58,896 bases of DNA from Actinomycetota bacterium (GCA_016185305.1 JACPNV010000024.1:1-58896), one strand, 5' to 3'. Shown: positions 15,391-27,298, numbered from the stretch's first letter. A program made the numbers and translations. Notes: generated by a model from the sequence alone, not told the origin.

Positions 15391-16436
15391 ATCCCGTACG
15401 CCTTCGCGAGCTCGTCGTCGCGCGCCGCCAGCATGGTGGCGAGCTCGACCATGACCTTGCACTGCTTGTAGGTCGCGTCGTCCTGCATCTTGCCGTCGAT
15501 CATCACGGCGCCGGTGCCGTCCCCCATCTCCGCGATGACCCGCTTGGCCCAATGGACCTCGGCCGGCTCGGGCGAGAACACCCGCTTGGCGATGTCGATC
15601 TGCACGGGATGCAGGCTCCAGGCGCCGACGCAGCCGAGGAGGAAGGCGTTGCGGAACTGGTCCTCGCAGGCGACGGTGTCGGCGATGTCGCCGAACGGGC
15701 CGTAGTACGGGAGGATGCCGTTGGCCTGGCACGCGTCGACCATGCGGGCGATCGTGTAGTGCCACAGGTCTTGCTGGAAGGTGGCGCGGGGCGCGTCGAC
15801 GTCGCCGTCGACCGGGTCTTGCCGCACGAGGTAGCCGGGATGCCCGCCACCGACACGCGTGGTCTTCATGCGGCGGTCGGCCGCGAGGTCGGCCGGCCCG
15901 AGCGACAGGCCCTGCATGCGGGGGCTGGCGCCGGCGATCTCTTCCACGCTCGCTACGCCTCGGGCGGTCTCGAGCAGCGCGTGGAGCATGATCGGCCGCT
16001 CCAGACGGGCCCGCGCCTCGAGCTGGGCGACCAGGCGATCGACGTAGTGGATGTCTTCGGCCCCCTCGACCTTGGGGATCATGATGACGTCGAGCTTGGC
16101 CCCGATCTCGGTCACGAGGGTCGTGAGGTCATCCAAAGCCCACGGCGAGTCGAGGCTGTTGACCCGGGTCCAGAGCTGGGTGTCGCCGAAGTCGATCTCG
16201 CTGCCGATCTTCACGAGGCCGGCCCGGGCCGCTTCCTTGCTGTCGGCCTGGATCGCGTCCTCGAGGTTGCCGAGCAAGACGTCGCACCGAGCGATCATGT
16301 CGGGCAGCTTCGAGACCATCTTCTCGTTGCTCGGATCGAAGAAGTGGATCATCCGCGACGGGCGCACCGGGATCTCGCGAAGCGGAGCCGGAGCGCCCAC
16401 CGCCAATGGCCGAAAGAAGTCCTTCGGGTTGCGCAT
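15387..16436 (-). CDS. L-malyl-CoA/beta-methylmalyl-CoA lyase-like protein
   Basis: A 349-residue member of the HpcH/HpaI family, longer than the downstream paralog and closer in layout to Mcl1. Motifs: [20 protein letters not shown] (Mg/acidic), [17 protein letters not shown] (substrate Arg), [18 protein letters not shown] (Glu ligand), [16 protein letters not shown], and [19 protein letters not shown]. Mcl1 enzymes reversibly cleave beta-methylmalyl-CoA to glyoxylate and propionyl-CoA, and malyl-CoA to glyoxylate and acetyl-CoA. With the mcd-like gene and the MaoC gene nearby, it supports a partial ethylmalonyl-CoA or methylaspartate-type acetate assimilation route. The ATG at 16436 gives the conserved start. 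Confidence 0.85.
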   Translation of the reverse strand: MRNPKDFFRPLAVGAPAPLREIPVRPSRMIHFFDPSNEKMVSKLPDMIARCDVLLGNLEDAIQADSKEAARAGLVKIGSEIDFGDTQLWTRVNSLDSPWALDDLTTLVTEIGAKLDVIMIPKVEGAEDIHYVDRLVAQLEARARLERPIMLHALLETARGVASVEEIAGASPRMQGLSLGPADLAADRRMKTTRVGGGHPGYLVRQDPVDGDVDAPRATFQQDLWHYTIARMVDACQANGILPYYGPFGDIADTVACEDQFRNAFLLGCVGAWSLHPVQIDIAKRVFSPEPAEVHWAKRVIAEMGDGTGAVMIDGKMQDDATYKQCKVMVELATMLAARDDELAKAYGI

Positions 16437-16495
16437 GCACCTGACCCTACGGGGAACCGCGCGCACAGACCACTCGCGGCTCGGGCCGCGAGACG

Positions 16496-17680
16496 TCAGG
16501 CCGCCGCCGCGAGATCGGCCGGCACCATCTGGTCGGCGAGCAGGCGCTCGAACCTCCGCGGATCGCCGTTCACGTACCTCCGGCACAGGGGCAGGCCTTC
16601 GACGTAGCAGGAGATGTAGGAGCACCAGGTCTCGTCGGTGAGGAAGTCGAGCATCTTCTCGGCCCGGTTGCGGGGCAGGAGCGACCAGCGCATGGCATAG
16701 GCGATCGCATCGTCGGGATCGGCGTGTTGCTCGTGGAGCATCCACGCCACGTTTCCCCGCACGGCGTTCATGGCGTCGGCCGCCTTCGAGACAGACGCGA
16801 CGAGGTCGGGGTCATAGGGGATGCCGAGCGGCTGGAGGTGGTCGGCGATGATCGGCTCGGGCCGCTCGCCGGCGACGATCTCGATGCCGAGGTCGGCAAG
16901 CCCCTCGGCGAGCAGGCACTGCGGCGTGCCGACGAGGAAGATGGTCTCCTCCTGCTGGTGGCGCTGGCGGACGAGGCCGACCTCCTTGCGGGTGTGCTCG
17001 GTGTGATGGCCCGGATAGGCCTCGTGCGCGACGAGATGGCCGAGCGTGTGGCTCAGCACCGGCAGGTCGGTGTTGATGGCGACCCGGCTGTGGAGGCCGC
17101 CGAGGTAGTAGTTGAAGCCCGACCAGGGCTGGTTCTCGGTCAGCTCGAAGTCCACGTGCTCGCCGTCGGGCAAGCCGAACAAGCGCTGCGTCCGCTCGCG
17201 GAAGTCGTCGGCCAGCGAGTGGATGGCGCCGTGCAGCTTGTCGACCGGGACGGCCTGTGCCTCCCGCCAAACGATGTAGCGATCTCGCAGGTTGCCACGT
17301 CCGGGGAGGGCCTGGTCGAGGGCGGCGTGCGCGCTCGCCAGCTCGTCTTCGGGAACCGGCTTCGGGCGAACGCCGTAGCAGAGCTCGACCTCGTCCGCGT
17401 AGCTCACCTTCTCGCCGGCGAGCTTCCGCGCGGTCGTATGGAGGCCGACGGCCTGCGCGCGCAACCAGTGGCGGCGATCGGCGCCGAGCTCATGATCATC
17501 GACCGCGGCGTCGAGGGCGGCGATCAGCTCGGCGGCATCACGCCTGAGCGAGGCCGGGTCGCCGACCGGTTCGGCCTCGACCCGCCGCGCCAGCTCGGGT
17601 GGCCCGTAGTAGGCGTCGACCAGGCCGTCGATGTGGCGGCCCAAGCACAGGCCGAGCAGGAGGTAGTCGTCGACCAGCAC
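16496..17680 (-). CDS. DUF885-like putative metal-dependent peptidase/hydrolase
   Basis: A 394-residue alpha-helical protein with the DUF885 signature [19 protein letters not shown], whose HExxPGHH residues look metal-binding. Other conserved pieces are [23 protein letters not shown] and [19 protein letters not shown]885 proteins are related to M32-like peptidases, but few have known substrates. The start is taken as GTG 17680 ([14 protein letters not shown]). The gene follows the dienelactone hydrolase on the same strand by 10 bp, suggesting one transcript. Confidence 0.75.
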   Translation of the reverse strand: MLVDDYLLLGLCLGRHIDGLVDAYYGPPELARRVEAEPVGDPASLRRDAAELIAALDAAVDDHELGADRRHWLRAQAVGLHTTARKLAGEKVSYADEVELCYGVRPKPVPEDELASAHAALDQALPGRGNLRDRYIVWREAQAVPVDKLHGAIHSLADDFRERTQRLFGLPDGEHVDFELTENQPWSGFNYYLGGLHSRVAINTDLPVLSHTLGHLVAHEAYPGHHTEHTRKEVGLVRQRHQQEETIFLVGTPQCLLAEGLADLGIEIVAGERPEPIIADHLQPLGIPYDPDLVASVSKAADAMNAVRGNVAWMLHEQHADPDDAIAYAMRWSLLPRNRAEKMLDFLTDETWCSYISCYVEGLPLCRRYVNGDPRRFERLLADQMVPADLAAAA

Positions 17681-17690
17681 GCCGCGACGA

Positions 17691-18377
17691 CTACTTGATG
17701 TGCTGGGCAAAGAACGCCAACGTGTCGTTCCACGCCTTCTGTGCTTGTTCGGGGTGGTGCACCTCGGGCCGGGTGTCGTTGAAGAAGGCGTGATCGACGC
17801 CCTCGTGTACCTGGATCTCCGCGTCCTTCCCGAGGTCTCTGAGTTGTTGTTCGAGCGCCCGGGCCTGCTCCGGCGAGAAGAACCCGTCTTCGGCCGCGAA
17901 ATGACCTTGGACCTTGCCCGCGATCTTGGAGAAGTCGGGCTGCAGGTCGGGCCACGGGATGAGGCCGTAGTAGGGCGCGCATGCAGCGATGGCGTCGGGC
18001 CGCTGGGTCGCCAGCACGAGCGCCAGGCCGCCACCCATGCAGAACCCGATCACGCCGAGGCTCTTGGACGAAACGGCATCCAGGCCGAGGAGGTGGTCGA
18101 CGGCGCCACCCATGTCCTTGCCCGCCTGCTCGACGTTCATCGCCATCATGAGCTTGCCCGCCTCGTCCGGCTCGGTCGTCGTCTCGCCGTGGAAGAGGTC
18201 GGGGGCAAGAGCGACATAGCCGGCGGCGGCGAACCGATCGGCGACGTCTTTGATGTGGGGAACGAGCCCCCACCACTCCTGGATCACGATGACCCCCGGC
18301 CCCCGGCCCGACTCGGGAACGGCGAGATACCCCTGCGCCGTCGTGCCGTTGCTCGGAAACTCGACGATCTCACCCAT
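17691..18377 (-). CDS. Dienelactone hydrolase family protein
   Basis: A 228-residue alpha/beta hydrolase of the carboxymethylenebutenolidase group. The catalytic triad is visible: Cys in VIGFCMGGGLAL, Asp in HFAAEDGFFSPEQ and His in EGVDHAFFNDTRP. The modulating Glu in VIQEWWGLVPHIKDV is typical of true dienelactone hydrolases. Such enzymes open lactone rings in chloroaromatic breakdown, but the family is broad and no catechol-pathway genes are nearby, so the substrate is open. It is probably co-transcribed with the DUF885 gene. Confidence 0.92.
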   Translation of the reverse strand: MGEIVEFPSNGTTAQGYLAVPESGRGPGVIVIQEWWGLVPHIKDVADRFAAAGYVALAPDLFHGETTTEPDEAGKLMMAMNVEQAGKDMGGAVDHLLGLDAVSSKSLGVIGFCMGGGLALVLATQRPDAIAACAPYYGLIPWPDLQPDFSKIAGKVQGHFAAEDGFFSPEQARALEQQLRDLGKDAEIQVHEGVDHAFFNDTRPEVHHPEQAQKAWNDTLAFFAQHIK

Positions 18378-18456
18378 GACGTCGCAATCTACTCATGCCC
18401 CGCCGTGCTCGCGGCGTCGAGCGGGGCGTCGTTGCGACAACGTCTCCGCTTCTCGA

Positions 18457-18462
18457 TAGCGT
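18457..18462 (+). promoter_or_regulatory. -10 box, leaderless promoter of the PPOX-family gene
   Basis: TAGCGT ends 6 bp before the ATG at 18469. TTGCGA 19 bp upstream is a possible -35 box and lies within a small inverted repeat (CGTTG-CGA-CAACG). Confidence 0.45.
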
Positions 18463-18468
18463 CGCCCC

Positions 18469-18933
18469 ATGAGCAAGCGCCGTGACGCCATCAAGATGAC
18501 CGACGACGAGATGACCGCTTTCCTCGAAGAGCAACGCGTCGTCAACATCGCCACCATCGGACCGGACGGGAACATCCACCTCGTCGCCATGTGGTACAGC
18601 CTCCGCAACGGCAACATCGCCTTCGAGACGTTCGCCAAGTCGCAGAAGGTGCTCAACCTGCGGCGAGATCCGAGGATCACGGCGCTGATCGAGGACGGCG
18701 AGGACTACAGCCAGCTTCGCGGCCTCGAGATCGTCGGCAAGGGCATCGTGCACGACGACGCCGAGGTCCTGTCGGGCGTTGCCCAAGAGGTCGTGCGCAA
18801 GTACATCGAGGTCGAGAAGGAACAAGACGTTGCCGCCATCGCCGAGGCCATGGCCCGCAACCGTGTTGCCATCGAGATCGTTCCCGACAAGGTCGTGAGC
18901 TGGGACCACAACAAGCTCGGCGGCACCTACTGA
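18469..18933 (+). CDS. PPOX-class split-barrel protein, probably F420-dependent
   Basis: A 154-residue split beta-barrel protein of the pyridoxamine-phosphate-oxidase superfamily: EEQRVVNIATIGPDGNIHLV, MWYSLRNGNIAFETFAKSQK, VLNLRRDPRITALIEDGEDY and RGLEIVGKGIVHDD. The pattern matches the actinobacterial FDOR-B group, which use F420 or a flavin to reduce diverse substrates or bind heme breakdown products. The exact cofactor cannot be fixed from sequence. The gene stands alone, with a leaderless promoter, and converges on the VOC gene with an 8-bp gap. Confidence 0.85.
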   Translation: MSKRRDAIKMTDDEMTAFLEEQRVVNIATIGPDGNIHLVAMWYSLRNGNIAFETFAKSQKVLNLRRDPRITALIEDGEDYSQLRGLEIVGKGIVHDDAEVLSGVAQEVVRKYIEVEKEQDVAAIAEAMARNRVAIEIVPDKVVSWDHNKLGGTY

Positions 18934-18941
18934 CGACGACC

Positions 18942-19487
18942 TCAGCGGGCGGTGGCGGCGTCGAACTCCTCGGCAAGGAAGAAGTCGGCAGCCGGGGCCT
19001 CCTTGTCGATCTCGGGTGCGGCGGCCAGCAGGGTGTCGTGCGCACGCCGGACATCGTCGGTTCCGAACACGCGGGTCGTGCAGCAGAACTCGATCATCGT
19101 GCCGTCGGGATCGTTGGCGTAGATCGAGGTGCACCACCCGTGATCCACCCGAACCACGTCGTGGCCGTGCTCGAGCCAGCGATCCTTGCGGGCGTCGAGG
19201 TCGTCCAGATCGCCGGAGGCGAACGCGATGTGGTTGACGAAGGTCGGTAGACCCATCGCCGTCGACAGACCGGCGTCGAAATCCGTGAGCGCCTCGTCGT
19301 GGAGATCCCAGACGGCGATCATCTCGCCGTTGCCCGTGTCGTAGAACGCATGGCGCGCCCAGCCGCTCTCCAAGTAGGGAATGACGTCGACGTTCACCAA
19401 CTCGAACCCGCAGGCCTCGCTGAAGAAGCGATGGGTCGCTTCCAGATCTCTCGTCGCAATCGCCACATGGTGGAACGCCATGGTCAT
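18942..19487 (-). CDS. VOC (glyoxalase/bleomycin-resistance/dioxygenase) family protein
   Basis: A 181-residue vicinal-oxygen-chelate protein with two beta-alpha-beta-beta-beta modules. Metal ligands are suggested by His in FHHVAIATRDLEATHRFF, His in FVNHIAFASGDLDDLDA and Glu in YANDPDGTMIEFCCTTR. This set is common in lyase or dioxygenase members acting on small metabolites. Function is not predictable beyond the superfamily. Neighbours do not form a pathway with it. Confidence 0.88.
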   Translation of the reverse strand: MTMAFHHVAIATRDLEATHRFFSEACGFELVNVDVIPYLESGWARHAFYDTGNGEMIAVWDLHDEALTDFDAGLSTAMGLPTFVNHIAFASGDLDDLDARKDRWLEHGHDVVRVDHGWCTSIYANDPDGTMIEFCCTTRVFGTDDVRRAHDTLLAAAPEIDKEAPAADFFLAEEFDAATAR

Positions 19488-19568
19488 ACCTCCCTGGGAA
19501 CGGTCATCACATCTTCGCCCAGATCGCCCCCGGTGGATGATTCGCCGCTCGTTTCCGCCTCCTGCCGC

Positions 19569-20369
19569 CTACAGCACGATGCCTTTGAACAACTCGGGCG
19601 CGACGGGGCAGTTGCAGCGCTCGAGGGCGTCCGCGACGGTCTCGGGCCCGGCAACACCGACGATCGAGTCGACGAGATCGAGGGGGACGAACTCGTCGTC
19701 GGCGTCCCAGGGCTCGTCGGTCTCGACCCGTCGGCGGAGGCCGTCGAACATGCGCTTCGGTAGCAGCCGGCCGACGCCGCCGACGAGCCACACGGGAACG
19801 CCCGCGTGCTTGGCGACCGCCGCGGCCGCGCGTGAACCGGAGACGGCGAGGAACGTGTCGGGGCCTATGGCGACCGCTTCGAGCACCACGAGGTCAGCGG
19901 CCGCCGCCGCGGCACCCAGGCCGGACATCGGAACGTCGGCCGCCTCCATGTCGACGTTCCAGAGGCTGCTGGTGAACCCCGCCCCCTCGTGCAACGTGTC
20001 GACGACCATCGCCTCCACGTCGCCCCGGCGCGGCAAGGCCTCGCCGATCTCGCTCGGCCAACCGAGCACGCACACGCGTGAGTCGTCGGGTAGCGCTCGG
20101 GCCAACTCGGCCGCCGTCGGGTCGGCTTGCAGCTCGCCGGCCGCGGCCCAGACCTCCGAGATCGGATCGCCGGCAGTGAGCACCCGGGCGGCGAACCACA
20201 CCAGCGGCCCCGACGAGGGCTGGCGCGACACGACCCGCTGGCAGGCGGTCACCAGACCGTGGGGATCGCCGGCGAAGCTGGCCAGCGCCTGTGCGGTCTC
20301 CTGCACGAGCACCGCCTGGGACACGCCGGACGCGCGGGCGACATACCGGAGGCGCTCGATGGGATGCAC
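19569..20369 (-). CDS. eIF-2B/ribose-isomerase-fold family protein
   Basis: A 266-residue protein whose C-terminal half resembles the NagB/RpiA-like Rossmann fold of eIF2B-alpha and methylthioribose-1-phosphate isomerase: DLVVLEAVAIGPDTFLAVSG, AVAKHAGVPVWLVGGVGRLL and FVPLDLVDSIVGVAGPETV. The N-terminal half is helical. Bacterial members of unknown role are widespread in actinobacteria. The isomerase's conserved Cys/Asp active-site pair is not evident, so I do not assign methionine salvage. It is followed by the DUF2269 gene on the same strand side. Confidence 0.6.
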   Translation of the reverse strand: MHPIERLRYVARASGVSQAVLVQETAQALASFAGDPHGLVTACQRVVSRQPSSGPLVWFAARVLTAGDPISEVWAAAGELQADPTAAELARALPDDSRVCVLGWPSEIGEALPRRGDVEAMVVDTLHEGAGFTSSLWNVDMEAADVPMSGLGAAAAAADLVVLEAVAIGPDTFLAVSGSRAAAAVAKHAGVPVWLVGGVGRLLPKRMFDGLRRRVETDEPWDADDEFVPLDLVDSIVGVAGPETVADALERCNCPVAPELFKGIVL

Positions 20370-20418
20370 GAACCGACGTTACTGCCCGGGATCGTGCGAC
20401 CGTCGGGCCGGACCGCGC

Positions 20419-20958
20419 TCAGGAGCCGAACAGGGAGAAGCCCGGCTTCCAGATCATGTCGATCATCAGCAGCAGCCAGAGCACATGGAGCAGACCGCCG
20501 TACGCGCCGGCCTTGCTCCCCCGCTCGGCCAGCTCGGCCACTTCTGCGGGCGGCCCGCCGGCCGGGTTGGGTGTGACCGTGCCTGCCGCCAGCTTGGCTT
20601 GCAGCGCGTCCATCGCCTTGAGGTTCGGGAGATGCAGCAGCGCGGCGATCAGCGCAGCCGCGATGAAGAGCAAGAACGCGATGCTGATCCAGGCCTGGGA
20701 GAACTTGAAAGCCCCCTCGCTCAAGAAGACGAGGACGATGCCGAACGCGCCCGCCGCGTAGATCATGGGCGTCGTGATGATCTTGCTCGTCTCGAGGCCG
20801 GCGTGGGCGATGGCGTACGACTCTTTGGGTGAGCTCGGGCCCAGCCCCCGGGCCTTGGCCCCGAGCACCGGGTACACGAACGACGAGCCGAAGCCGACGA
20901 CGACCGAGGCCAGATGCAGCAAGAACACGAGCTTGTAGAGGAACGAGGTGGCGAACAA
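20419..20958 (-). CDS. DUF2269-like integral membrane protein
   Basis: A 179-residue protein with about four transmembrane helices (near residues 7-30, 62-82, 88-110 and 150-172). The first carries LVFLLHLASVVVGFGSSFVY, with a His typical of DUF2269-like heme-associated membrane proteins. Function unknown. An alanine/proline-rich loop (TVTPNPAGGPPAEVAELAE) separates the last two helices. Confidence 0.75.
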   Translation of the reverse strand: MFATSFLYKLVFLLHLASVVVGFGSSFVYPVLGAKARGLGPSSPKESYAIAHAGLETSKIITTPMIYAAGAFGIVLVFLSEGAFKFSQAWISIAFLLFIAAALIAALLHLPNLKAMDALQAKLAAGTVTPNPAGGPPAEVAELAERGSKAGAYGGLLHVLWLLLMIDMIWKPGFSLFGS

Positions 20959-21056
20959 GGGCTTCTCCGTGGTGTCGTCAAGGCCGGGTCAAGTTAGCGC
21001 ACGGTCGTCGCTCCTCCGGCATCGGTGCTGATTCCAGGCACGCGAAGCGCTCGCGC

Positions 21057-21062
21057 TACGGT
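21057..21062 (+). promoter_or_regulatory. -10 box for the 162-residue hypothetical gene
   Basis: TACGGT lies 8 bp before the GTG at 21071, supporting that GTG as a leaderless start. Confidence 0.35.
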
Positions 21063-21070
21063 GGCCCGCC

Positions 21071-21559
21071 GTGGCCATCGACATCCCTGCCGACACACCA
21101 CTCACAACCCTCGGCGGCGAGACCGCACCGATCGAGTCGTGGACCACGACCTTCCACCTCGCCCTGATGGTGCTCGACCCCTTCGAGCTCGAGAGCTCGT
21201 GGATCGTGAACACCGCGGTGCGCGTGCTGCGCAACTTCGCCGAAGCCGACTGCCGCGCCGCGTTCCTCGTCACGTGCTCCGAACCCGAGGCCCGGCAGTT
21301 CCTGGGGCCACTCGTCGACGAGCTCTTGGTGTTCGTCGACGCCGACCGGCTCGCCGTGAAGGGCCTCGAGCTCGACCGCTTGCCCGCGTTCGTCCACGTC
21401 AACATCAACCACGCCATCGACGCCAAGGCCGAGGGATGGCAGCCCGACGAGTGGCGGGCGGTCGCCGAAGAGCTGGCCACCACCATGAGCTGGCGCCGAC
21501 CCGAGATCCCGCTGCCCGACGACCCCGTTCCCTTCACGGGCACGCCCGCGCTCGGCTGA
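21071..21559 (+). CDS. Hypothetical protein, possible thioredoxin-like fold
   Basis: A 162-residue protein of unknown function. Its middle contains FLVTCSEPEARQFLGPLVDE, LLVFVDADRLAVKGLELDRL and PAFVHVNINHAIDAKAEGW. The last two have the strand-cis-Pro-strand flavour of thioredoxin folds, with a lone cysteine rather than CxxC. Start GTG 21071 sits just after a -10 box. It converges on fumC with a 7-bp gap. Confidence 0.6.
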   Translation: MAIDIPADTPLTTLGGETAPIESWTTTFHLALMVLDPFELESSWIVNTAVRVLRNFAEADCRAAFLVTCSEPEARQFLGPLVDELLVFVDADRLAVKGLELDRLPAFVHVNINHAIDAKAEGWQPDEWRAVAEELATTMSWRRPEIPLPDDPVPFTGTPALG

Positions 21560-21566
21560 ACGCTCG

Positions 21567-22994
21567 CTACTTGCGGATCCCGCCCTTGGTCATGCCGAGC
21601 GTGTCGAGCGCCTTGTCGAGCTCGGCCTCGCTCATGAGCCCCTCGGCGAGCACCAGGTCGCGGATGCTACGACCGGTCTTCACCGATGCCTTGATGATCT
21701 CGGCCGCCTTCTCGTAGCCGAGGTAGGGGTTGAGCGACGTACCGATCGAGGGCGACGACTCGGCGTACGCCTTGCAGCGATCGGTGTTCGCCTCGATGCC
21801 ATCGATGCACCTATCGGCAAAGAGACCGATGACGTTGCTGAGGATGCGTACGGACAGGAGCAGGTTGTGCGCCATCATCGGCATGTACACGTTGAGCTCG
21901 AAGTTTCCTTGCGAGCCACCGAACGCGATGGCCGCGTCGTTCCCGATCACCTGGGCGGCCACCTGCGTCACTGCCTCGGGCATGACCGGGTTGACCTTGC
22001 CCGGCATGATCGACGAGCCCGGCTGCAGGTCGGGCAGGCGGATCTCGGCCAGACCGGTTCGGGGCCCGCTCGCCATCCACCTGATGTCGTTGGCGATCTT
22101 GACGAGCGCGACCGCGAGCGTGCGCAGATCGCCCGATGCCTCGACGACGGCGTCGCGCGCACCCTGCGCTTCGAAGTGGTTCTCGGCCTCCGTCAGGGGA
22201 AGTCCAGTGCGTTCGGCCAGCCGGAGGATGACTTCCGCGGCGAACATCTTCGGCGCGTTGATGCCGGTGCCGACCGCCGTCCCGCCGAGCGGCAACGCGC
22301 AGAGTCGGGGCAGCACTTCGGCCAACCGCGCGATCGCGTGGCGAACCTGCTCGGCATACCCACCGAACTCCTGGCCGAGCGTCACCGGTGTGGCATCCAT
22401 CAGGTGGGTGCGACCCGACTTCACCACGGTCTTGAACTCGCGCTCCTTGCGCCGCAGCGAGTCGCGGAGGCGCTCGAGCGCGGGGATGAGATCGAACGCG
22501 ATCGCCTGCGCGCCGGCGAGGTGGATCGCGCTGGGAAACACGTCGTTCGACGACTGCGACGCGTTCACGTGATCGTTGGGGTGCACGGCGCCCGGCTCGC
22601 CCAACTTCTCCGACGCGAGGGTGGCGATCACCTCGTTGGCGTTCATGTTCGTCGACGTGCCCGAGCCGGTCTGGAACACGTCGATCGGGAACTGGTCGTC
22701 CCAGACGCCGTCGGCCACCTCTTGCGCGGCCTCGACGATGGCGTGGGCGATGCGCCGGTCGACCGTCGGCACATCAGGCAGGCTGACGTTCACCAGCGCG
22801 GCTTCCCACTTGATCAGCCCGAGCGCGCGGATGAGGCGAGGCTCGATCGTGATACCCGAGATCGGGAAGTTCTCGACCGCGCGCTGGGCTTGGGCCCCCC
22901 ACTTCGCCGCGAGCGGCACCCGCATCTCTCCCATCGAGTCGCGCTCGATGCGGAACGGTTCAGGGCCCGGTACGGGAAGCACGTCGTCAGCCAC
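21567..22994 (-). CDS. fumC: Class II fumarate hydratase
   Basis: A 475-residue member of the fumarase/aspartase superfamily, interconverting fumarate and malate without a metal cluster. It carries [13 protein letters not shown]-type substrate motifs ([14 protein letters not shown]), [34 protein letters not shown] and the flexible signature loop [17 protein letters not shown]. The aspartase relative is less likely because the active-site region follows FumC. The GTG start is 21 bp from the end of the class I fumarase on the same strand, so both isoenzymes may come from one transcript. Confidence 0.93.
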   Translation of the reverse strand: MADDVLPVPGPEPFRIERDSMGEMRVPLAAKWGAQAQRAVENFPISGITIEPRLIRALGLIKWEAALVNVSLPDVPTVDRRIAHAIVEAAQEVADGVWDDQFPIDVFQTGSGTSTNMNANEVIATLASEKLGEPGAVHPNDHVNASQSSNDVFPSAIHLAGAQAIAFDLIPALERLRDSLRRKEREFKTVVKSGRTHLMDATPVTLGQEFGGYAEQVRHAIARLAEVLPRLCALPLGGTAVGTGINAPKMFAAEVILRLAERTGLPLTEAENHFEAQGARDAVVEASGDLRTLAVALVKIANDIRWMASGPRTGLAEIRLPDLQPGSSIMPGKVNPVMPEAVTQVAAQVIGNDAAIAFGGSQGNFELNVYMPMMAHNLLLSVRILSNVIGLFADRCIDGIEANTDRCKAYAESSPSIGTSLNPYLGYEKAAEIIKASVKTGRSIRDLVLAEGLMSEAELDKALDTLGMTKGGIRK

Positions 22995-23015
22995 GAACCG
23001 AACGTACCCGCCGCC

Positions 23016-24656
<1,641 letters not shown>

Positions 24657-24724
24657 GCGAACGGATCTAGGCGAGCAGGCGCCACAAGGGCAAGTCCGCA
24701 CTCCGGCTCGATCGCGTCGCCGGG

Positions 24725-26389
24725 CTACTTGCTCGCGCCCGGCGCACCGACCCATGCCTGGTTCAGCGCGACCGTCGTCTTGAGCTGGGAGATGCCGCGC
24801 GAACCGTCGGGGAGGGTCCACGTGGTCATCCCCTGGACGTTCCTGCCCGCGACGATCGAGCCCTGAAGCTGCACGAGGAACACATATGGCGCCTCTTTGG
24901 CCAGCAGCTCTTGGATCTTCTGGTACTGGTCGGCTTGCTTGCCGATGTCTCCGGTCGCCCGGGACTTCTCGATGGCCTCGTCGATGGCCGTGTTGCGGAA
25001 GCGGGCGAAGTTCGGCGAGCTGGAGCCGGGAGCGATGGAGATGCCCTTGCCATACAGCAGACCGAAGTCTTCGTCGGGATAGCCGCCGCCGAACAGCGGT
25101 AGCAGCGCGGCTTCATAGTTCCCCGCCTCGACTCGGTCCTGCACCTCGCGCGACGAGAGGACCTCGAGCGCGATCCCGATGCCCGCAGCGTTGAGCTCGT
25201 CGACGAGGAGCTCGCCAAGACCGGCGTACAGCGGATCGGACGGGAACAGCAGCGTGAAGCGCAACGGCCTTCCTGTCTCACGCATGACATCTTGGGCCGA
25301 CTGGCGCGCCCTGCCCGCGTCCCAGGCCGGCCACGGCGCTTGGCCATACCACGGCGAGCCTTCGCTGTAGGGCCCGTAGGCCTGCGGGTAGCCCCCGCTG
25401 AAGAGGCGCTGCGAGACGGCCTCACGGTCGATTCCGAACGCCACTGCCTGGCGAGCGGGCGCGGACACGAACGGCGGTCGGGCCGATTGGAGGGCGATGA
25501 CCAGCTCGGGCGACTCGCCGCTGTTGTCCGTCAGGACCTGCAGCGGCCCTTCCGACCCGCCGAGTCGCTCGGCGCGCGCCTCGACATCGGGCTCGTGCAC
25601 CTCCGCAACGTCGAGTTGCCCGGAACGGACGGCGCGCAGGCGCACGGCGGCATCGGGGACGATGCGGAAGTCGACGGCATCGAGCACGGGCTGTCCCTTC
25701 TGCCAGTACGCCGAGGACCGCTTGACCCGCACCTGTTCCGGTGTCGCCGTGTCCCACATGAACGGCCCGGTGCCGATCGGCCGATCTACTGCGCCCGCGG
25801 CCGGCGACGGCGCGGCCGCCATGAACCCCACTTGCGAGGCCAGAACGTGTTGGAACGCCGACCACGGCGTGCTCAGGCGTACCTCGATCGTTCGAGCCGC
25901 CGCCGTCTCGACGCTCGTGATCGGCGCCAGCAGTCCCGAGAAGGTCGGCGCCTGGCGCGCCGCGTCGAGCTGGGTTCGCACTGCCTCGGCATCGAACGGC
26001 GAACCATCGTGGAAGGCGATGCCGTCGCGCACCGTCAGCGTCCACACGGTGAACGTGTCGTTGGCGACGACGGTCTCGGCCAGCACCGGTTTGGGCACGT
26101 AGTTCTCGTCGTAGGAGACGAGCGGGTCATAGATCGTCCGCGCCACCTGGAACTGCTCGGTCGTCCAGCGGTCGCCGGTGGGACTCAACCCGCTCGGCTC
26201 GGTCGCCAGGCCGAACCGCAGCTCGCCCCCGGCAGCGACACCTTGCGGCGCGGACGCCGGCGTGCTCGCGCCCTCCGGCGGCGTCGCGCACGCGGGCGCG
26301 AGCAGCGCCGCCGGCGCCATCACGGCGAGCAGCCACACGGGGAAGCGCACGCCGGCGCCACGCCCCCCACGCGTCTGTCCGATTCTCAA
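24725..26389 (-). CDS. ABC-transporter family 5 solute-binding lipoprotein
   Basis: A 554-residue extracytoplasmic solute-binding protein (peptide/nickel/opine group). Lipoprotein signal: [19 protein letters not shown], with the lipobox LAPAC. Family 5 motifs: [48 protein letters not shown] and [19 protein letters not shown]. The TTG at 26389 follows GGAGAGGG; a GTG at 26350 would give a shorter signal peptide and is nearly as good. No permease or ATPase genes adjoin, so this is an orphan binding protein or uses a transporter elsewhere. Confidence 0.88.
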   Translation of the reverse strand: MRIGQTRGGRGAGVRFPVWLLAVMAPAALLAPACATPPEGASTPASAPQGVAAGGELRFGLATEPSGLSPTGDRWTTEQFQVARTIYDPLVSYDENYVPKPVLAETVVANDTFTVWTLTVRDGIAFHDGSPFDAEAVRTQLDAARQAPTFSGLLAPITSVETAAARTIEVRLSTPWSAFQHVLASQVGFMAAAPSPAAGAVDRPIGTGPFMWDTATPEQVRVKRSSAYWQKGQPVLDAVDFRIVPDAAVRLRAVRSGQLDVAEVHEPDVEARAERLGGSEGPLQVLTDNSGESPELVIALQSARPPFVSAPARQAVAFGIDREAVSQRLFSGGYPQAYGPYSEGSPWYGQAPWPAWDAGRARQSAQDVMRETGRPLRFTLLFPSDPLYAGLGELLVDELNAAGIGIALEVLSSREVQDRVEAGNYEAALLPLFGGGYPDEDFGLLYGKGISIAPGSSSPNFARFRNTAIDEAIEKSRATGDIGKQADQYQKIQELLAKEAPYVFLVQLQGSIVAGRNVQGMTTWTLPDGSRGISQLKTTVALNQAWVGAPGASK

Positions 26390-26527
26390 GCCCTCTCCTC
26401 GATGGCAGGTTCCGTGGCGACCGTTTTCGCCCCGCTGAGGGTACTGAGCGCGGCCCCTCAGAGGCACGCGGGCCTCGGCGCCGGTGCGTCGCCGGTCGGC
26501 GGGTCGTGGCTACCCGCCACGTGCTGA

Positions 26528-27298
26528 CTAGCGAGCCGTCCAGCCGCCGTCGACCGTCAGCGTGTGGCCGGTGACGTAGCTGGACGCGTCGCCGGCGAGG
26601 AACAGGAGCGCGCCGTCGAGCTCACCTTCCTGACCACCTCGCGCCATCGGCGCGTTGCGCTTCAGGAAGGCGAAGGCCGCCTCGTCCTCGAACATGTCGG
26701 TCGTCATCTCGCTGGGGAACCAACCGGGGGCGAGCGCGTTGACGCGCACACCCTTGCGGGCCCATTGCACGGCGAGCTCGCGCGTGAGGTTCACGACCGC
26801 ACCTTTCGACGCGGTGTAGCTCGCCTGCTTGATCGGCGCCGACGCGACGAGGCCGAGGATCGAGGCGACGTTGACGATCGACCCGTGACCCTGCTCGATC
26901 ATGCCCCGGCCGACGAGCTGACACAGCGCGAACACCGCGTTGACGTTCACATCCATCACATGCTCGAAGTGTTCGAGCGGTTCGTCTTCAGCAGCCATGG
27001 GCTGCCCGGTGCCGGCGTTGTTCACCAAGATGTCGATGCGGCCGCAGATGTCGTTCGCCGCGCCGACAAGCTCGTCGCGCTGCGCGGCATCGGCGACGTC
27101 GCACACGATCGCGACCGAGCCGTCGAGATCAGCCGCCAACGTCTCCAACCGGTCGCGCCGGCGCGCTGCCATCACGACGCGGGCGCCGGCCGCATGCAGG
27201 ACGCGTGCGAAACGGGCACCCAGCCCGCTGGATGCTCCGGTGACGATGGCGACCTTGCCATCGAGCCGGACCAGCTTGTCGATGTCGATGCCGGACAC
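26528..27298 (-). CDS. Short-chain dehydrogenase/reductase
   Basis: A 256-residue classical SDR: NAD(P)-binding TGASSGLGARFARVL, NNAG at VNNAGTGQPM, catalytic Ser in VNVASILGLVA and the YxxxK pair in ASYTASKGAVVNLTREL, ending VTGHTLTVDGGW. The basic residues after the second strand (AARRRDRLETLA) suggest NADP(H) is possible. Substrate unknown; beta-ketoacyl or 3-hydroxyacyl reduction fits the lipid-rich surroundings. Start GTG 27298. Confidence 0.9.
   Translation of the reverse strand: MSGIDIDKLVRLDGKVAIVTGASSGLGARFARVLHAAGARVVMAARRRDRLETLAADLDGSVAIVCDVADAAQRDELVGAANDICGRIDILVNNAGTGQPMAAEDEPLEHFEHVMDVNVNAVFALCQLVGRGMIEQGHGSIVNVASILGLVASAPIKQASYTASKGAVVNLTRELAVQWARKGVRVNALAPGWFPSEMTTDMFEDEAAFAFLKRNAPMARGGQEGELDGALLFLAGDASSYVTGHTLTVDGGWTAR

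Noticed and set aside
19569-20369. Methylthioribose-1-phosphate isomerase
   Set aside because: The Rossmann half is similar, but the conserved catalytic Cys/Asp pair is not evident, and no methionine-salvage genes are near. I kept the looser family call.
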